DNA of 64,000 bases from Scolanthus callimorphus. Lineage: Eukaryota > Cnidaria > Anthozoa > Actiniaria > Edwardsiidae. Position 1 is the first letter of the stretch. The number at the start of each line of letters is the position of its first letter. Below, in pieces: positions 1-10,165 of this stretch. The notes beneath the pieces were generated by a model. That model searched no databases and had not been told where the DNA came from. It saw only the letters and a program-made list of their open reading frames with translations. The position numbers and the translations under genes are program-made. Where the stretch lies: positions 30,273,404 to 30,337,403 of the forward strand of contig CM066916.1 in NCBI GenBank assembly GCA_033964015.1. The letters are read 5' to 3'.

Positions 1-235
1 AACAAATTCAATGTTGGGTTCCACGGAAAACTCAACGCATCCCGGCCACCTACAATTTCCTTCACACAAATGGGGTTTGTACAAATTATTTTCCTGCCGT
101 GGAGTCAAAAAGTATTTATTTATTTCTACGAAGCTTTACAATAAAACATATTTCAACTTGAGTTCAACTTGATTTATACTTGATAGGTTACTTTACTGCG
201 TCAGTAGTTGTTGTTTACCGGCACGTGATTGTATA

Positions 236-426
236 ATCGATGCCAATCGAAGCACATCGTTGCCAATCAATAACAATCGATGCCAATCAATATCAATTGA
301 TGCCAATCAATACCAATCAATGTCAATCTATAAAAGGTCACAGCCAGGTTGGTTATCGATTGGTCATCGATTTCCAATATCAATCAATTGATTGTTATTG
401 ATTGATATTAATTGGTATTAATTGGT
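236..426. repeat. AT-rich imperfect simple repeat (CAATCAAT-type)
   Basis: Short units resembling CAATCAATRCCAATC run to about 325 and then reappear in the opposite orientation at 385-426, so the block is partly self-complementary. The sequence to its left, 1-235, shows nothing I recognise. Confidence 0.7.
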
Positions 427-787
427 AGGGGGACATTGGGGTTGGCGGTTCCGCGGTTTTGACTGTTTTTATTTGCGTTTTTTCGGTTTTCTTAAATTTT
501 CAATGCGGTTTTGCGGTTTCAAAAAAGCCTGCGGAGCACGGTTTTGACATTTTTCAATCACGATTTTTCGGATTTTGTCACTTTTTATTGCGGTTTTACG
601 GTTTCAAAATTTCTACAGAGCACAGATTTTTCTGCTATGACCGCCTTCTACTCCCGTCACTTTTGCTAAAAGACATCTAACTTATGAACTGCGGTTTCGG
701 TTTTGATACGATTTTGTGTGCGGTTTTGCGATTTTGATGTTATTTTGGGGCGGTTTTGCGGTTTCTGTACCTCCCCAATGTCCCCCT
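427..787. mobile_element. 361-bp element with terminal inverted repeats
   Basis: The ends are inverted copies of AGGGGGACATTGGGG (left at 427, right ending at 787). The interior is built of short variants of GCGGTTTTGCGGTTT, giving subterminal repeats typical of non-autonomous DNA transposons. It has no convincing coding capacity. No clear target-site duplication is visible. Confidence 0.6.
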
Positions 788-1620
788 CACTAAACTCGGG
801 ATGCTCTTTCCACATGGCGTTACTTCGTACAAGCAAGCTCAAATCTGCAAACCTGCGTGATAAATTAAGAGAATTGCATCTTACTTGTTGAGTATTAGCC
901 GTCCTGTGCTCTTAAATCAACGCGTTTTCTATTTGTATCGACAAGGGCCGACGAGAAAAACCTGAGTCGAGTGGAAGGTGGAAGACGCCATTTTGACTAT
1001 ACCACAGGCTTCCCAACACAAACTGTTTGGCTATTGCAACCTCGTTCCCAGGGTCTCCTCGGTCAATTTTCCGGGCTGTAATGATGCAGAGCCCGGCCGT
1101 GTGAGTCAATCGGCGTCATGATGGTCGCCATAAATTCTCGCTTTGTAGTTGATGTCATTTGGGCGTAATAAGTTTTGGGTTCTTCTCAGTGCTCATTTGG
1201 GTCGGCCCCAAAACATCAATTATCGGTGATACATCATTACCAAACCCGACAAACATTAGCTCAAAATTACTTTACTAAATATTCCAGACTGAAGAAGAAA
1301 CATCATTTTCTTAATGATTTGGAGCTAAGTATGGATCAATATTCCCGTACTATTCGAGGATGCTCAAAGTTTAACTTTACAGTAAGAAAAATATCAATAG
1401 TTTATTGCTGAATTTTGTGTCGCCAGATTCCTTTAAATTTTTTGTAATTTATGTTTCTCTCTCCACGACCAATTAGTCAATTTAGCATATCTTTTCTATT
1501 TTTCACAACTTTTCCTTTTTTTTTCGTTATTGTAAATACTCAGGACTCGTACCTATATTGATTTAAAAATTTGTATTGTATTTTCACTGCCCGCCTAGAC
1601 TAGTGAAGATTGCTTGAATA
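788..1620. other. Non-coding stretch, one MITE fragment
   Basis: No exon is recognisable. A short piece at about 1039-1071 matches the CCTCGTTCCCAGGGTCT repeat family that is dense at 5.6-6.4 kb. The rest is AT-rich, and part may be 3' untranslated or flanking sequence of the minus-strand CUB/PAN gene. Confidence 0.4.
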
Positions 1621-1820
1621 TTGGCTGAGATATGAATTTTCAAAACTTTGTATTCTGGCGGCTTACTTTTTACAAAGAAATGTATATGGGAAAATTACAT
1701 CGAAACGAGACTGGACGGGCATGGATGCCCGTTCAGCCTCGACTTGACGTATTTGCCCATACATTTCTGTGTAAAAAGCAAGCCAGAATACGAAGTTTTG
1801 AAAATTCATATCTCAGCCAG
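1621..1820. mobile_element. Palindromic MITE-like element, 200 bp
   Basis: The left arm (TGGCTGAGATATGAATTTTC onward) is repeated as an inverted copy in the right arm that ends at 1820, with arms of roughly 80-100 bp. A diverged partial relative appears at the extreme right edge, about 63935-64000. There is no coding capacity, so this is a fold-back MITE. Confidence 0.7.
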
Positions 1821-2101
1821 TGTACAAGTAATTCTTTTGAAACTTTGCAATTTTACTAATACGGATGTGTAGAATTGCATTTCATTTTCTGATTTTCTGA
1901 ATTTTGCGTGATAACGGCCTATTGCCCATGAGACCGAAGCCCGAAGCCAATTAGAATTCGAAAAACGCGCGCGCTGTGCTCTGACCAGGGGCTTATGAGC
2001 TCATGAGTTCCTGTTCTAACACAAAGTGAACTTTTAGAGTTTGAAAAAAAAAGAAGATATTTACCGGCTTTAGGTCGGTCCCATGCATCCAGATCTGGTC
2101 A

Positions 2102-2373
2102 TTATAACCCAGACGCATCATCAATAGCGTAACACCTCACACCCGATCTTGATCTGGATCCTGATCCAATCGCCATGTTTGACGTGCGAAATAAGACACA
2201 TCTCCCTTTACCCTGCTCCTCCCCAGACTCGTACAATATGGACCGGCACTCGTGCGATCGCTGACAAATTAGAGCGCAGGCCATATCGTCCGATGTGTGA
2301 AGCTCTTGGATGGTGTATTGCCCGTTTAGTAGCGAACAACTTGATAATTGACGATAATATCCTGAATAAGAAT
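2102..2373 (-). CDS. Terminal exon: PAN/apple-like domain
   Basis: This exon begins after a good acceptor (TTGTTTTCCCTGCAG) in phase 1, which matches the phase-1 donor at 3212. It encodes 89 residues then TAA. The Cys pattern (SSCSLLNG, MACALICQ, HECRS, GRCVLF) and the length fit a PAN/apple domain. A Ser/Arg/Gly-rich run and VRCYAI close the protein. A GGGTGTGAGG sequence near 2130 could be an alternative donor, but reading to the stop is simplest. Downstream (1-2100) would be 3' UTR or flank. Confidence 0.6.
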
Positions 2374-5300
2374 CTGCAGGGAAAACAATGAATAAAAGGT
2401 CCATCATCAAGCCACTGCGGGATATTAGCCAATCAGAGAGGCCGAAAAACAATGGATCAATTTGAAAACAGAAGAAAACGAGGCGCAAAGGCTACCAGTT
2501 GATGATGGGCCTTTAAGAAATTACTTCCTAGCAGTTTTACTCGCATTCACCCGAGTCAGTGTCACGCAACGCTCCCCAACCCTTTGCGTGACTCAAACTC
2601 TGGCGGCGCGGCTGTGCGCGGATAAGACAAGACCGTTATTGGTCATTCTCGTACCCAGAGCTCTCCAGCTCGTCTGCTCGCAGGGGAGGCTCTGGGGACA
2701 TCCATTTGAGGGCCGTCGCTGATTGGTTGATTTTGAGCGTTGGAGCATGCGCTGAAAAGTCTTTCTCTCAGCGGCTCTGTATTAAACCTCGCGCATGCGT
2801 CAGTGGCTGTCACCAGAGCCTCCCCCGCGAGGTTACGAGCCGGGGAGCTCTGGGTTCGAGAATGGTTATTGGTAATGTCCACTCTCTTATATACACACAT
2901 CAGCATCAGTCTGGCCAAGACGGAACGCTAGCACAGTCTATTACCCGTGCAGTTCGGCAACCATGTACAGCTGTTTCGTCCTTGTTAGGACTCATCAGCA
3001 TGGCTTAGCCGGTGTTTGCCTCAGTAAGCTTCATCGACAAAACTGCAGAAGCGTCTCCGAAAACCGAAGTGCTTTAAACCACAGCAAATACCCATGTGGG
3101 ACTTATAGCTGCGACCGAGCTAGCGTTATGCCAATGTGTGGATCCTACAATGAGACCAAGCTAGAAGAATCCAATGGCGTTGCCGGGGAGCGCGATCAAA
3201 TTCGTCATTACCTTTCTCCTCCGGTAACGGTGTTGGTGTGTAGACTGGCGTCGGTGCTACTGTGGGATAAGGTTCATAATGGTAGAACGCGAAAAACCCA
3301 GACTGCGCAAGCCCAGGAGGGAAGGGAATGGCATCCGCATGAAATCGTACCCACAATGCACTGCTCCGGAAGCCCAAAATGCGTACAGGGACAGGCAATT
3401 TGCAGAGTCTGAGAAAAAAGCAGCAACAACGATTATTTTCAATTCGACACACAATTTAGTCCTCCCGAAAAACGTACACGCGACGTTTATTTATTTTTCA
3501 TCCCCTTCCCTATTTTCTTTCTTCAAGTTTAATCTCTTTCTGATAAATGGTTCAGACCCAGACAGGGTAGAAATAAAATAACCTATTTTGATGATACTTA
3601 ATTGGTCTGGCTGCTAAATATATATAAACAACGGAGTTTTGTTTGAAGCTAGAAATAAGGGGCGTAAATACCTTTATTTGGTAATAAAAATGGCAATTTA
3701 CCATTAGTAGCTTTGCTACTGCTAGAAACTTCCATCCAGCAGTTAATTAGTAACGTAAACAAACAGTAATCCTATACGGGCATCAAGAGTTCCAGACTCG
3801 CGGTACGCGAACAATGCATCATTAGTGTTGAACAAAGGAAAAATGTGAGCCCAAAGCTGCTTTTGATATCAAGGGGCTCACTTGTTTCCTTTGTTCAACA
3901 CTAATGATGCATTGGTCACGCACAGCGAGTCTGGAACTCTTGATGCCTGTATCCAAGCATGTTTTAATCAGGGTCCAGAAGGGGGGGTCCCAATCCCATT
4001 TCCCAGTGTAAATTTTCGCCAAATCCCAGTCCCAATCACCAAATCCCAGTCCCAGTAACGTTTTTTCCAGAAATCCCAGTCAGACGTTTTGTAAAGAATT
4101 CTCTTAAACGCATGTGGCTATCAGGTATCTTTGTTTCAGTCATCCTTTTCCTTTTCTGAGTGGTTTTTCTAACTGCGGAGTCCACAATTCCACTGGTTTA
4201 ACTGCTAATAGTAATGTCTAACTCTGACTTTTTAAAGATGTTTATAGTGGAGCCCTTCTCAAAGTCTGCGAGTCTTTGAATGACCCAAACGATAAGTGAT
4301 CTTGATTCACTTTTGACAAACATTCTCATTCGGTCAACCGCGTGCGTAAGACAAAAATTGAGCTTTTTTTCTGGCTTCCAGGTTCTATGTGGTCAATCGA
4401 TCTCCAGAGCGAGGTCTGCAAAACCCACGTGTCTTGCTCAATTCTTCTATCGGCCCCGCCTTCTTGCAGATTATTTTCCCCAGTTCCTAGGTACGGCCAT
4501 CCAATTTGCTACCTCCTACGGGGTAAAAGTATCTGTTGGCCACACCCAATTTGCTATCCCTTGGGGTTAGAATCAATTTTCCCGACGAGCACCCCCATCT
4601 ATTTTTATCGGGGTCCCCCCTCCCCCGGGGGTTTCAGCCAAAGCCGCCGATATTGGAAGAGTCATATGAGATGGATTAATGTGTGAGACTGGTAACCAAA
4701 CAAGAAACCGCTGTACAGTTAATTCTTTATGTCGTTTTATCTGTTTTATGTCTTTTTCACATGTTTACACTGATTTCATCCTGACAAATTTTTTAAAACG
4801 ACGGGTTTTTTTTATTGTTTTTCAAGGAAAAGGGAAATAATATAGAATCCCATTCTCAGTTTAGTGGACATTAATTCCCAGTCCCAGTGGTCAAATCCCA
4901 GTCCCAGTGACCCCAATCCCATTTTCCCAGCCTAAAATAAGGCCAATCCCAGCTCCCATTTTACCCCTTCTGGACCCTGTTTAATTCTTTGTGCGTAACG
5001 GCTTCTGATAATTTTTTCAAGTAGAAGTATTTGATACCGGTCAATCTGAAAGACATTTGGCATATTCAGGCCCGTAGAGCTCGCTTTCGTTGGGGGGTTC
5101 GTTGTCCTCAGTTTTTCCGAAAAAACCTGTATATGCGGCCAAATTTATAGGATTTTGCTGTGTTTCCTACCTGTTTTGTGGCCAAAAACCTGATTTTTCT
5201 GACCCCAAGGATGCTTCGTTGTCCTCCGTTTTTCAGAAAAAAACCCTGTATAAACCAAATTTATAGCATTTGGTGGTGCTTCCTACCTATTTTGTGACCA

Positions 5301-7574
5301 AAATCCTGATTTTTCAGCCCCGAGGGGGGTTCGTTCGAACCCCTCGAACAGGCCTGATATTTTTCATATTTTGCTGCGAAGACCCATGCTGTGTTTGCAA
5401 GTGCACTGAGCATCATTCTCCTAATTTTTAATATTTTTTCGGTTCCGCCACTCAGCTTGTTTTGACTGTTTCGCCTGGCTTCCGCCCCGATTATTGGCAC
5501 TGCGGATGGTTTTTGACTGATTTATATTCTAACGCAACAGTCAATGTTCGTTGTACATGCAGTCATGTTTCCCTCGAGCTATTGCTAGTCCAAGACCCCC
5601 TTGGGCAGACTTCCCGCCCTCGTTCCCAGGGTCTCCTCGGTCAGTTTTCAAAATGACGACAAGCCATAACCTCGTTCCCAGGGTCTTCTCGGTCGTTTTT
5701 CAAAATGGCGGTTGACTCCTGACCTGATCAAAATGGCGGTTGACCCTGGGGGAGGCTGAGTCACATGACCACTGTTTGAGGACATGAGAACGAGGTTGTC
5801 CTTTGTTTCGAAACGGTCATGTGACTCAGCCTCCCCCAGGGTCTTGTGCTCGACCAACCGCCATCTTGAAAATTACCCACAAGACCCTGGGGACGAGGTT
5901 GGACCCGCCATTTTGAAAACTGACCGAGGAGACCCTGAGAACGAGGTTGCCCAACCTCGTCCCCAGGGTCTTCTCGGTCGTCTTTCAAAATGGCGGTTAA
6001 CTCCAGAGAAGACCCAACCTCGTCCCCAGGGTCTTCTCGGTCGTTTTTCAAAATGGCGGTTGACTCGGGAGAAGACTCTGGGGGAGGCTGAGTCACATGA
6101 CCACGCATTACCACTGCTTGAAAACATGGGGACGAGGTTTGTCCTTTGTTTCGAGATGGTCATGTGACTCAGCCTCCCCCAGGGTCTTCTCCAGCTAACC
6201 GCCATTTTGAAAACGACTGAGAAGACCCTGGGAACGAGGTTGGAGAAGACCCTGGGGGAGGCTGAGTCACATGACCGTTTCGAAACAAAGGACAAAACTC
6301 GTTCTCATGTCCTCAAACAATAGTCACGTGACTCAGCCTCCCCCAGGGTCTTCTCTGGAGTCAACCATCATTTTGAAAAACGACCGAGAAGACCCTGGGG
6401 ACGAGGTTGGAGGTTGCCATCATTCTACCCAAGAATGATGATTATATCCAAAAAGTACGTTCTGGGCATTACCTGCTGACAATTAATATCCCTGTCTTGG
6501 ATGTATTACGTATCTCCAAGCTATCATTATTATGAGAGCACCCCCCTGAGAAAGATGACTGGAGACTGAAGTTGCGTAACGTTAGTACGACCCTGTACCC
6601 AGGCACAGGGGGGAGCAGCCATACGCAGTTTATCAAACCAGGGTAGGGTAGGGGGAAGTTAGAACTTGAGAAATTACCAGATCTTCCATTTCCGCTGCTG
6701 CCACATCGCCCTGTACGTATCAAAAGGAAAAAACACTGGTAAATTGTTAATTACCGGCAAAACCCCAAATCGGGAAATTAGGATACTACGATGATAAATT
6801 TTAAGTGAGCTCCCGCTATTGCTACTGCGCATACTGCTCGCGCATCCTAACGTCTGTCGTTCTCAATCTCGTCCCCAGGGTCTTCCGCGACGCGGTCGCG
6901 GCACGGAACCTGGCCTGCTGTAGATACGGAATGAAGTCACGTAGTCGCGGCACGGTCAAGGCGCGGCACAATTTTGTCGCGTCACTTTGATTCACAGTCA
7001 TACGAAATCTACTCTGTCATTGTCATTGTTACTGTCATTGTCATAGCATTGCTATTGTCATTATCATTACCATTGCCATTGTCATTGTCATTGTCATTAC
7101 ATTGTTATTGTCATTGCCTTTGTCATTACGTTGTCATTGTCATTGTCATTGTACGATCATTGTCATAGACATTGTTATTGTCATTACATTGCCATCGCCA
7201 TTGTTATTGCATTGCCATTGTTATTGTCATTATCATTGTTATTGATGACATTGTCATTATATTGTCATTGTTATTGTTATTGCCATTGTCATTACATTGT
7301 CATTGTTAATGTACCATCTTTTCCTTATTACTCACTTGGTAAAGCCTTGTAACCAATCTTGAATCTCACCCCTGTATTATTAACCCTTGAGCTGAACACA
7401 AAACGAACTGGACTCCATAAACTGTAAAAGTCATGTGATGGAGCAGCGATCCCACAGATATTAGCAATCGGCGTGCGATTCATCATGTCCATGATCTTTA
7501 ACCAACCATCAGAACAAGGGAGGCGGAGGGAGTGAACTGTAAACTTGAAGTACGAACTGTTTACTTGTACGTCC
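2102..7574 (-). CDS. CUB-CUB-stalk-PAN protein gene (3' part; four exons)
   Basis: Four exons on the minus strand, 7336-7574, 6473-6710, 3212-3408 and 2102-2373, join in compatible phases (1, 2, 1) into one reading frame ending at a TAA at 2102. They encode the second half of one CUB domain, a full second CUB domain, a short Pro/Thr stalk and a PAN/apple-like domain. CUB and PAN modules occur in secreted or cell-surface proteins, where they mediate protein or carbohydrate contacts. The first half of the first CUB, any signal peptide and all upstream exons were not found and must lie right of 7.6 kb. The 3-kb intron splitting the second CUB is packed with MITEs. Domain assignment rests on motif spacing read by eye; the exon chain rests on splice sites and phase agreement. 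Confidence 0.7.
2644..2864. mobile_element. MITE (CATTCTCGTACCCAGAG family) with 9-bp TSD
   Basis: The inverted ends are CATTCTCGTACCCAGAGC and GCTCTGGGTTCGAGAATG. They are flanked by identical 9-bp direct repeats GTTATTGGT at 2635-2643 and 2865-2873. The interior is itself fold-back. It shares family with 17529-17713 and 17793-18001. A TSD of 9-10 bp points to a Mutator-like or fold-back mechanism (inference). It lies in the intron between the stalk exon and the PAN exon. Confidence 0.85.
3212..3408 (-). CDS. Exon: C-terminal half of CUB domain 2 plus Pro/Thr stalk
   Basis: The acceptor is strong (GCTGCTTTTTTCTCAG) and the donor is G|GTAATG. The exon enters in phase 2 and leaves in phase 1. 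The residues SSALWVRF and SGFFAFYHYE match the last strands of a CUB domain (the S-x-L-x-V-x-F and G-F-x-A-x-Y signatures). They are followed by a Pro/Thr-rich segment (PTVAPTPVYTPTPLP) that looks like a short stalk before the PAN domain. The phase-2 entry exactly complements the exon at 6473-6710. Confidence 0.7.
3779..3949. mobile_element. Palindromic MITE, about 170 bp
   Basis: The arms GGCATCAAGAGTTCCAGACT (left) and its complement (right, ending 3949) continue through TTGAACAAAGGAAA-type sequence to a short loop. It is non-coding, lies in the intron dividing CUB domain 2, and has TA just outside each end. Confidence 0.75.
3969..4979. mobile_element. 1.0-kb element with CAGGGTCCAGAAGGGG ends
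   Basis: The terminal inverted repeats are CAGGGTCCAGAAGGGG (3969) and CCCCTTCTGGACCCTG (ending 4979). Both ends carry subterminal repeats of AAATCCCAGTCCCAGT. The direct repeat TTTAAT flanks it at 3963-3968 and 4980-4985. The end sequence resembles hAT-type termini, but the visible TSD is 6 bp rather than 8, so the superfamily is uncertain. A stretch near 4538-4580 is shared with 8381-8425. No transposase ORF is present. Confidence 0.75.
5064..5363. repeat. Element containing two 117-bp tandem repeats
   Basis: Two diverged copies of a unit starting TTCGTTGTCCTC (at 5098 and 5215), with a third start at about 5326, lie between short inverted ends (ATTCAGGCC and GGCCTGATAT). This looks like a small non-autonomous element with internal tandem repeats. 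Confidence 0.6.
5617..6420. repeat. Dense inverted cluster of CCTCGTTCCCAGGGTCT repeats
   Basis: At least ten copies of a short module (CTCGTCCCCAGGGTCTTCTC, followed by CGGTCGTTTTTCAAAATGGC) occur in both orientations. They are interleaved with a second module (GAGGCTGAGTCACATGACC and its complement). The block is a multiply folded set of MITE ends, probably built by repeated insertion of one family into itself. It lies wholly in the intron that divides CUB domain 2. Confidence 0.8.
6473..6710 (-). CDS. Exon: N-terminal half of CUB domain 2
   Basis: The acceptor is TACGTACAG and the donor CAG|GTAATG. The exon enters in phase 1 and leaves in phase 2. The translation contains RCGSSG, then SSNFPLPYPGLINCVW, the classic CUB start in which YP and C-x-W are conserved. 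YRVVLTLRNFSL and GGCSHNNDSLEI match the next strands. The position of the phase-2 exit is the same as between the halves of CUB domain 1. Confidence 0.75.
6885..7016. mobile_element. Truncated copy of the GAGCAGATTTCGTATGACTG MITE family
   Basis: The right half matches the intact copies at 37655-37834 and 63417-63606, including CACAGTCATACGAAATCTAC at its end and the GC-rich interior with CGCGACGCGGTCGCGGCACGG. The left end is missing. It sits in the intron between CUB domain 1 and CUB domain 2. Confidence 0.7.
7010..7316. repeat. Hexanucleotide-like microsatellite (CATTGT)n
   Basis: About 300 bp of imperfect CATTGT/TATTGT/CATTAC units starts directly at the end of the truncated MITE and stops 20 bp before the CUB domain 1 exon. 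Long Ser/Leu open frames here are low-complexity artefacts. Confidence 0.9.
7336..7574 (-). CDS. Exon: C-terminal half of CUB domain 1
   Basis: The exon runs from the acceptor TCTTGTGCCAG (phase 2) to the donor CAA|GTGAGT (phase 1), 239 nt. The residues FKFTVHSLRLPCSDGWLKI, NICGIAA, PVRFVFSSR and GVRFKIGYKA fit the second half of a CUB domain: C-x-D-x-L-x-I, CG, and the final V-x-F-x-S and F-x-x-x-Y strands. The matching first half is not found; it should end in phase 2 somewhere to the right. Confidence 0.75.
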
Positions 7575-7682
7575 CTGGCACAAGACATGAATCCGTATGA
7601 AAACGACGGGTAATTTGGGCTTGTAATATTTCCTTCTGTTTGGTTGAAGGGCGTGTGCTGTAAACAAGCTAAAATACATCAA

Positions 7683-7724
7683 ACACGCTGAATTAGTACT
7701 TTGAATTTGAAGACTTGCACGTCC
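7683..7724 (-). pseudogene. Decayed duplicate of the CUB domain 1 exon start
   Basis: The acceptor CTTGAGCCAG and the following reading frame (DVQVFKFKVL, then IQRV and a stop) align with the start of the intact exon at 7574 (DVQV...FKFTV). Intron sequence further out also repeats (GGGTAATTTGGGCTTGTAATA at about 7609 and a close relative at about 7934). This is a local tandem duplication of an exon edge that has lost its frame. Confidence 0.5.
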
Positions 7725-7738
7725 CTGGCTCAAGACAT

Positions 7739-7906
7739 TAGTCTGCTAGCTCTCCAGTGTGTTTCTTTTTCTCGGATATTTAATTATTTTTTTGGCGTGC
7801 GGGATTCCTGTATTCTCTTATTTCCCCGCGCGATACAGGAATCCCGCACGCAAAAAAAAAAAAAAAAAACCGAAAAAAACTCACTGGAGAGCGGGCTAGC
7901 AGACTA
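7739..7906. mobile_element. Palindromic MITE, 168 bp
   Basis: The ends TAGTCTGCTAGC and GCTAGCAGACTA enclose long complementary arms with CTCTCCAGTG and GGCGTGCGGGATTCCTGTAT and their inverted copies, plus a long A run. It is inserted in the duplicated intron segment next to the decayed CUB exon. Confidence 0.8.
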
Positions 7907-8119
7907 CAAGAGATGAGGCCTTATAAAAGCTATGGGTAATTGTAGCTTGTAATATTTCCATCTGTTTTGTTGATGAGCTGAATTCGACAAAATCAATCAC
8001 AGGTTACCCGCGCACAAAAAAAGGTTCAACGCTCACACGAATCATTGTAGTTGAAATAATATGAATTGCTACGGGATTCAAATGCCCAACACTCGACTCG
8101 TGAATTCCATAACGTTAAA

Positions 8120-8196
8120 TTTCACATTCTTGTGCTATGGGAAATTCAGCTTTTCCCAAGAATGGGTTTCTCAGGAAATTTCCTGTGACTGTGAAA
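8120..8196. mobile_element. Half copy of the GGGAATTTCTGCAG hairpin family
   Basis: It contains ATGGGAAATTCAGCTTTTCCC and GGGTTTCTCAGGAAATTTCC, one arm of the fold-back family seen complete at 11274-11454, 17097-17270 and 60726-60892. Confidence 0.65.
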
Positions 8197-9355
8197 GTGA
8201 AAGTATTTTATTAATCAGTCGGCTATATATAGACTGAATGTTAGAACAATTTTCTTTTGAAATTGTAGCAAAATTGTTCTCAAGCCCTATGGTTTGTCCT
8301 GTGAGAACAGTATAAAAGCCACAACAACTAAATATTCATTTGCAGCTTTTGCTTTCTTTAGCCGTTAGAAAATGTTTTGCCACACCCAATTTGCTATCCC
8401 TTAGGGTTAAAATCAATTTTTTAAGTTTAACTTCTCAACTCCAACGATCTCGAAACAGATTCCAGCAATCCAATCCCTCATTCCACTAGGATCTATAAAA
8501 ACCAACTGAGCATAGAAAGCTACTTTATAGTAGTTTTGTTTTCGATTATAAGATTAAGTTGTAGCAACAAGAAAGGTAATAACAGTGTGATTATTTAGAA
8601 AATAAGAAAATATTTGAAAGCCCAGGCATAAGAAAGGCGATATATTTTTTAAATTATTGACAGCTTATTTATCTGGAGTCGCTAAATAGTACGCATGATT
8701 TTATTGCCTCTAAAAGTTCAGCAACCTTTCCAGTTTCCCGTTTAAAAGTGGAATCCTCTAATCTCACCTTCTTTCGAGAGCCACAGCAATGAGAAAATGA
8801 CCGCTAAAAGAGCCCATTTGCCCTCCATCGCGAAATTCAGCGCATCCTTTTACCAAGACCGTGTAATGTTGATTTGTAGTCCTTCAAGTTTCATCAATAA
8901 AATGACCAATTTCAATCGCAACTCATTTTCTAATAAACGTGAAAAACGGCTCTTTGATTTTAGTTCACAGCTGTGCAAACAAGCAGGGAAAACACTTTTC
9001 ATTAACTTTATTATTGCCAATAAACTGAGCAGCTTTCACAAATCCTAATCTATTTAGTAACACTGCAGAATATTTTGAATATATAGCAAAGCAATCCTTT
9101 AGAAAGTTTAAGGATATATTTAAAAGAATAAAAAAAAACCACTGTATTTTTATTATTTTCAGATAAAAGAGCAAATTTCAATCTGTTTAGACCATGATGA
9201 TATCTATCGACTATAACCGAAAAATGATAATTACACTAATGAGGGAAATTTATGAATGTGAAGTGCTCGAAAAGACCTGCTTCTTGGCAATAACATTTAA
9301 CAAATATTGCAAATACAAATCTATTGAAAGAAATAATTCAATTGAATTTCAGGTA
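8197..9355. other. AT-rich non-coding stretch
   Basis: A piece at 8381-8425 (CACACCCAATTTGCTATCCC) is shared with the 1-kb element at 3969-4979. Otherwise no exon, RNA gene or repeat is recognised. Confidence 0.4.
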
Positions 9356-9510
9356 CTACAGTAAAAACCCACGTATAAGAACCTAGAATTTTAGCCTAAA
9401 ACAGGTTCTTATTTGATTTGAAAATACAAGGAAACATGGGGTTCACATGGATAATTCTAGCCTAACAGGTTCTTAAAATCCAGGTTCTTATATGCGGGTT
9501 TTTACTGTAG
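9356..9510. mobile_element. mariner-type MITE, CAGTAAAAACCCRC ends
   Basis: CTACAGTAAAAACCCACG at the left mirrors GCGGGTTTTTACTGTAG at the right. The arms extend through TATAAGAACC. TA dinucleotides sit at both ends of the CAGTAAAAACCC core, as expected for Tc1/mariner-derived MITEs. No ORF is present. Confidence 0.8.
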
Positions 9511-9762
9511 TGAAAATTATAATGAAAAACTTATTAATATATCAGTAAACTTGAAGCTCGATAAGCTACTCACTCTCGGAAGCGACTAAGCACGGTTGAT
9601 TGGATAATAATTTCTGAATCAGTGCTATCCCTCGCCTCCCCCATCTTAATTGCCCTTTTTACAGCAAAGTCGTGATATCGACTGACTACTAGTGACTGGA
9701 GATTTCCCGAGTATAGAAATTTCTCCCTTGCAAATGAACGGAGGCTCTTCAATATTTTAATT

Positions 9763-9957
9763 ACCCTGCTAGCAGAGGTTTTTTTCTGTCAGTCTTTTAT
9801 TAGCTATAGCATTAAGTTGTTCGCGTATCTGGTATGTCGCGGCAGAGGTTTTTTCCCGGGTGCAAATCAAAACAACCACGCGACATACCAGATACGCGAA
9901 CAACTTAATGCTAACTAATAAAAGACTGACAGAAAAAAACCCCTCTGCTAGCAGGGT
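9763..9957. mobile_element. Long-armed fold-back element with 11-bp TSD
   Basis: The element is an almost complete palindrome of 195 bp: ACCCTGCTAGCAGAGG ... CCTCTGCTAGCAGGGT with arms of about 85 bp around a short GC-rich loop. Identical 11-bp repeats ATATTTTAATT flank it at 9752-9762 and 9958-9968. This is direct evidence of insertion, and the TSD length suggests a Mutator-like enzyme (inference). Confidence 0.88.
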
Positions 9958-10074
9958 ATATTTTAATTGGGATCAGTAGAGACATGTGAAAAAATAATGA
10001 TTTATTACTGAAGCATTTTTAAAACGAATAATGAATAAGCCCCTTATCAAGAAAGAATGGAACGTCAGCTGTCG

Positions 10075-10165
10075 TTTTTTAGGAATCCGTGCGGGCTGCC
10101 TGTGTTTCTTCATATCTCTTCAACACGCCCTTTGGTAAAGGAAAAGCAAAAACAAAATGGCGACC
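10075..10165. repeat. Interspersed fragment shared with 57.5 kb
   Basis: The sequence around ATCCGTGCGGGCTGCCTGTG and AACAAAATGGCGACCA is matched by 57548-57640 (ATCCGCGCGGGATGCCTGTG ... AACAAAATGGCCACCA). This is a dispersed repeat of unknown type. Confidence 0.55.

Noticed and set aside
2643..3008. Overlapping open frames on both strands near 2.7 kb
   Set aside because: They translate the fold-back MITE at 2644-2864; similar frames recur at the related copies at 17.6-18.0 kb.
6974..7352. Ser/Leu-rich open frames
   Set aside because: Products of the CATTGT microsatellite.
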